Assembly: GCA_964438695.1 (NCBI GenBank)
Contig: CAYTKP010000003.1
Location: 1 to 64,000, forward strand
Length of the DNA: 64,000 bases
DNA from: Phoenicimicrobium sp964438695
GTDB taxonomy: Bacteria; Atribacterota; Phoenicimicrobiia; Phoenicimicrobiales; Phoenicimicrobiaceae
Direction: 5' to 3'
The notes under the pieces were generated by a model. That model was not told where the DNA came from, made no database searches, and saw nothing but the letters and a program-made list of their open reading frames with translations. A program made the position numbers and the translations under genes. Of the stretch, positions 62,538 through 64,000 are shown piece after piece. The first letter of the stretch is position 1. Every line of letters starts with the position of its first letter.

Positions 62538-63920
62538 ATGAGTGTAGGTAAATTAAAAGTCGATCAGATAAGAGAGATTGCTTTAAATATTTTAGTGAAA
62601 ATTCATCGTAAAAAAGGCTATATTAATATTATACTGAATGAAATTTTAGAAGAAGAAAAGGTTGCTATAAGAGATGCAGCTTTAATTAATGAAATAACAT
62701 ATGGAGTAGTAAGAAATAGAAAAAAGATAGATTGGATAATATCTCAATTTTGCAAAAAAGATTTTGATAAAACGCCAGTTTGGATAAAAAATATCTTGAG
62801 AATGGGAGTTTATCAGTTATTATTTTTAGAAAGGATTCCTGATTATGCGGTCTGTAATGAATCGGTTAAACTAGCAAAAAAATATGGGAATTCCAGATTG
62901 GCTAATTTTGTAAATGGTATATTAAGAAACATAAATAAAAACAAAGATAGTATTTACTGGCCAGATAAAGATAAAGAACCTTCATTATATATATCGACAG
63001 TCTATTCCCATCCTTGCTGGATAATTGAGCGTTGGTTGGAAAGGTTTGGATTTGAGGATACTATTAAAATTTGTGAAGCAAATAATAAGATACCTCCTCT
63101 GGTAATCAGAACTAATACCTTAAAGATATCTCGATCTGATTTAAAAAAGGCTTTGAAAGATAAAAATATATCGGTAACAGAAGGTATTTTTGCTCCAGAG
63201 GCACTATATATCAAAGGCCTTCCGAATATTACAAAATTTCCAGCTTATCAGGAAGGGTTATTTCAAATCCAGGATGAAGCCTCAATGTTAGTTTCTCACT
63301 TAGTGGATCCTTTAGCTGAAGAGTTAGTAATCGATGTATGCAGTGCTCCGGGAGGAAAGACTACCCACCTTGCTCAATTAATGAATAACCAAGGTACAGT
63401 TTTAGCTTTTGATGTTAACCAAGCAAGATTATCAATAGTAGAAGAAAATTGTCAAAGATTGGGGATTAATATAGTAAAAACCCTACAAAATGATGCTACT
63501 AAATTAAATTTAGACTTTTTAGGTAAAGCTGATAAAGTATTAGCAGATGTTCCCTGTTCAGGGTTAGGGGTTTTACGGAGAAAGCCAGATTTAAAATGGC
63601 AAGCTTTTAATACAGATAGATTCCAAAAATTATCCCGATTACAGTTACAAATATTATCTGCTGCCTCAAAATATGTAAAAATTAGTGGGAAATTAATATA
63701 TTCTACCTGCAGTACTGAACCTGAAGAAAATGAAGAAATAGTCCAAAAGTTTTTAGCCAAAAATCCCAATTTTGAATTAGAAAATTTAACTGATTTTATT
63801 AAGGTGAGAGAATTAAAAGTTTATAGATCAGGTCAGAAGAAATTTTTACAGATATATCCTGGACTTTCTAATTCAGATTTAGATGGATTCTTTATGGCAA
63901 AGATAAGGAGAAAAGAGTAG
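62538..63920 (+). CDS. rsmB: 16S rRNA (cytosine967-C5)-methyltransferase
   Basis: Methylates C967 of 16S rRNA. An N-terminal NusB-like RNA-binding domain (about 8-140, with GVVRNRKKIDWIISQF) is followed by the SAM methyltransferase with CSAPGGKTTHLAQ, the PC motif at C340 (ADVPCSGLGVLRRKPD) and the catalytic TC at C391 (YSTCSTEPEENE). Length 460. Confidence 0.96.
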   Translation: MSVGKLKVDQIREIALNILVKIHRKKGYINIILNEILEEEKVAIRDAALINEITYGVVRNRKKIDWIISQFCKKDFDKTPVWIKNILRMGVYQLLFLERIPDYAVCNESVKLAKKYGNSRLANFVNGILRNINKNKDSIYWPDKDKEPSLYISTVYSHPCWIIERWLERFGFEDTIKICEANNKIPPLVIRTNTLKISRSDLKKALKDKNISVTEGIFAPEALYIKGLPNITKFPAYQEGLFQIQDEASMLVSHLVDPLAEELVIDVCSAPGGKTTHLAQLMNNQGTVLAFDVNQARLSIVEENCQRLGINIVKTLQNDATKLNLDFLGKADKVLADVPCSGLGVLRRKPDLKWQAFNTDRFQKLSRLQLQILSAASKYVKISGKLIYSTCSTEPEENEEIVQKFLAKNPNFELENLTDFIKVRELKVYRSGQKKFLQIYPGLSNSDLDGFFMAKIRRKE

Positions 63921-63927
63921 GTAATAA

Positions 63928-64000
63928 ATGAATTGGGCAGGGAGAATATTTAATTATATTTTTAAAACTTTTGTTATTATAATATTTATATTTTTTATAG
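63928..64000 (+). CDS. Start of a membrane-anchored protein, cut by the window end
   Basis: ATG 63928 opens a frame running to the window end (24 codons): a short basic N-terminus (MNWAGRIFNYIFK) and the beginning of a strongly hydrophobic helix. SD-like AGGAG at 63906-63910 is rather far away. The length and identity cannot be judged. Confidence 0.5.
   Translation, partial: MNWAGRIFNYIFKTFVIIIFIFFI

Noticed and set aside
1..64000. CRISPR arrays, phage or transposase genes
   Set aside because: No regularly spaced direct repeats of CRISPR size, and no integrase, transposase or phage structural genes were recognised. The only exact long repeat is the pair at the N gap.

Overview
The window is about 64 kb of AT-rich bacterial chromosome, almost entirely coding and almost entirely on the + strand. 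The gene set points to an anaerobe related to, or resembling, the Firmicutes/Atribacterota/Thermotogae: oxygen-independent class III ribonucleotide reductase, DivIVA, YlmG, YlmE and RemA homologues, T-box and glycine riboswitch control, many TTG/GTG starts and a dcw cell-wall cluster. A run of 100 N at 54173-54272, flanked by an exact 55-nt direct repeat, shows a draft (probably metagenome) scaffold. I cannot name the species; Atribacterota is an impression, not a demonstration.

Layout. 1-12.2 kb: a possible cobalamin-riboswitch remnant, a CPBP membrane protease, a long-form nucleoside diphosphate kinase, a NifU-type Fe-S scaffold, a 1642-residue fusion protein (HD hydrolase, helical repeats, NMN adenylyltransferase, acetyltransferase-like and phosphoribosyltransferase-like regions), a divergent lactate/malate dehydrogenase-like protein, a flavoprotein with a Cys cluster, rlmN, a tRNA with CAU anticodon, a zinc-ribbon coiled-coil protein and the RNase P RNA. 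12.3-28.9 kb: division and cell-wall cluster mraZ-rsmH-ftsL-ftsI-murE-murF-mraY-ftsW-murG-murC-murB-ftsQ-ftsA-ftsZ, with MraZ boxes in front and with murD missing. 29.2-33.2 kb: nrdR, nrdD, a small redoxin and nrdG.

33.2-42.9 kb: a glycine riboswitch with terminator, then pgeF (ylmD), then a five-gene Fe-S/FAD amino-acid dehydrogenase complex of the HcnABC / sarcosine oxidase / dye-linked proline dehydrogenase type, then a complete LivJHMGF-type amino-acid ABC importer. This metabolic block sits inside what is elsewhere the ylmD-ylmE-ylmG-divIVA-ileS cluster, which resumes at 44 kb after phoU. 43.3-51.8 kb: phoU, ylmE (with a damaged or non-standard start), ylmG, divIVA, yggU, T-box-controlled ileS, lspA, lgt, rluD. 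51.9-53.7 kb: rqcH, the only confident minus-strand gene. 54.4-64 kb: yicC-remA-gmk-rpoZ-coaBC-priA-def-fmt-Zn protease-rsmB and the start of a further membrane protein.

Most interesting points: the multidomain NAD-type fusion at 2031-6959; a PriA whose helicase motifs (Walker A, Walker B and motif VI) are all degraded; a glycine riboswitch placed ahead of a flavoprotein amino-acid dehydrogenase operon; a recurring small hairpin element in front of rsmH, murE, murG, ftsA, ftsZ and coaBC; a 'GAGATAC' type repeat that has entered the gmk reading frame; and the 55-nt repeat around the assembly gap.
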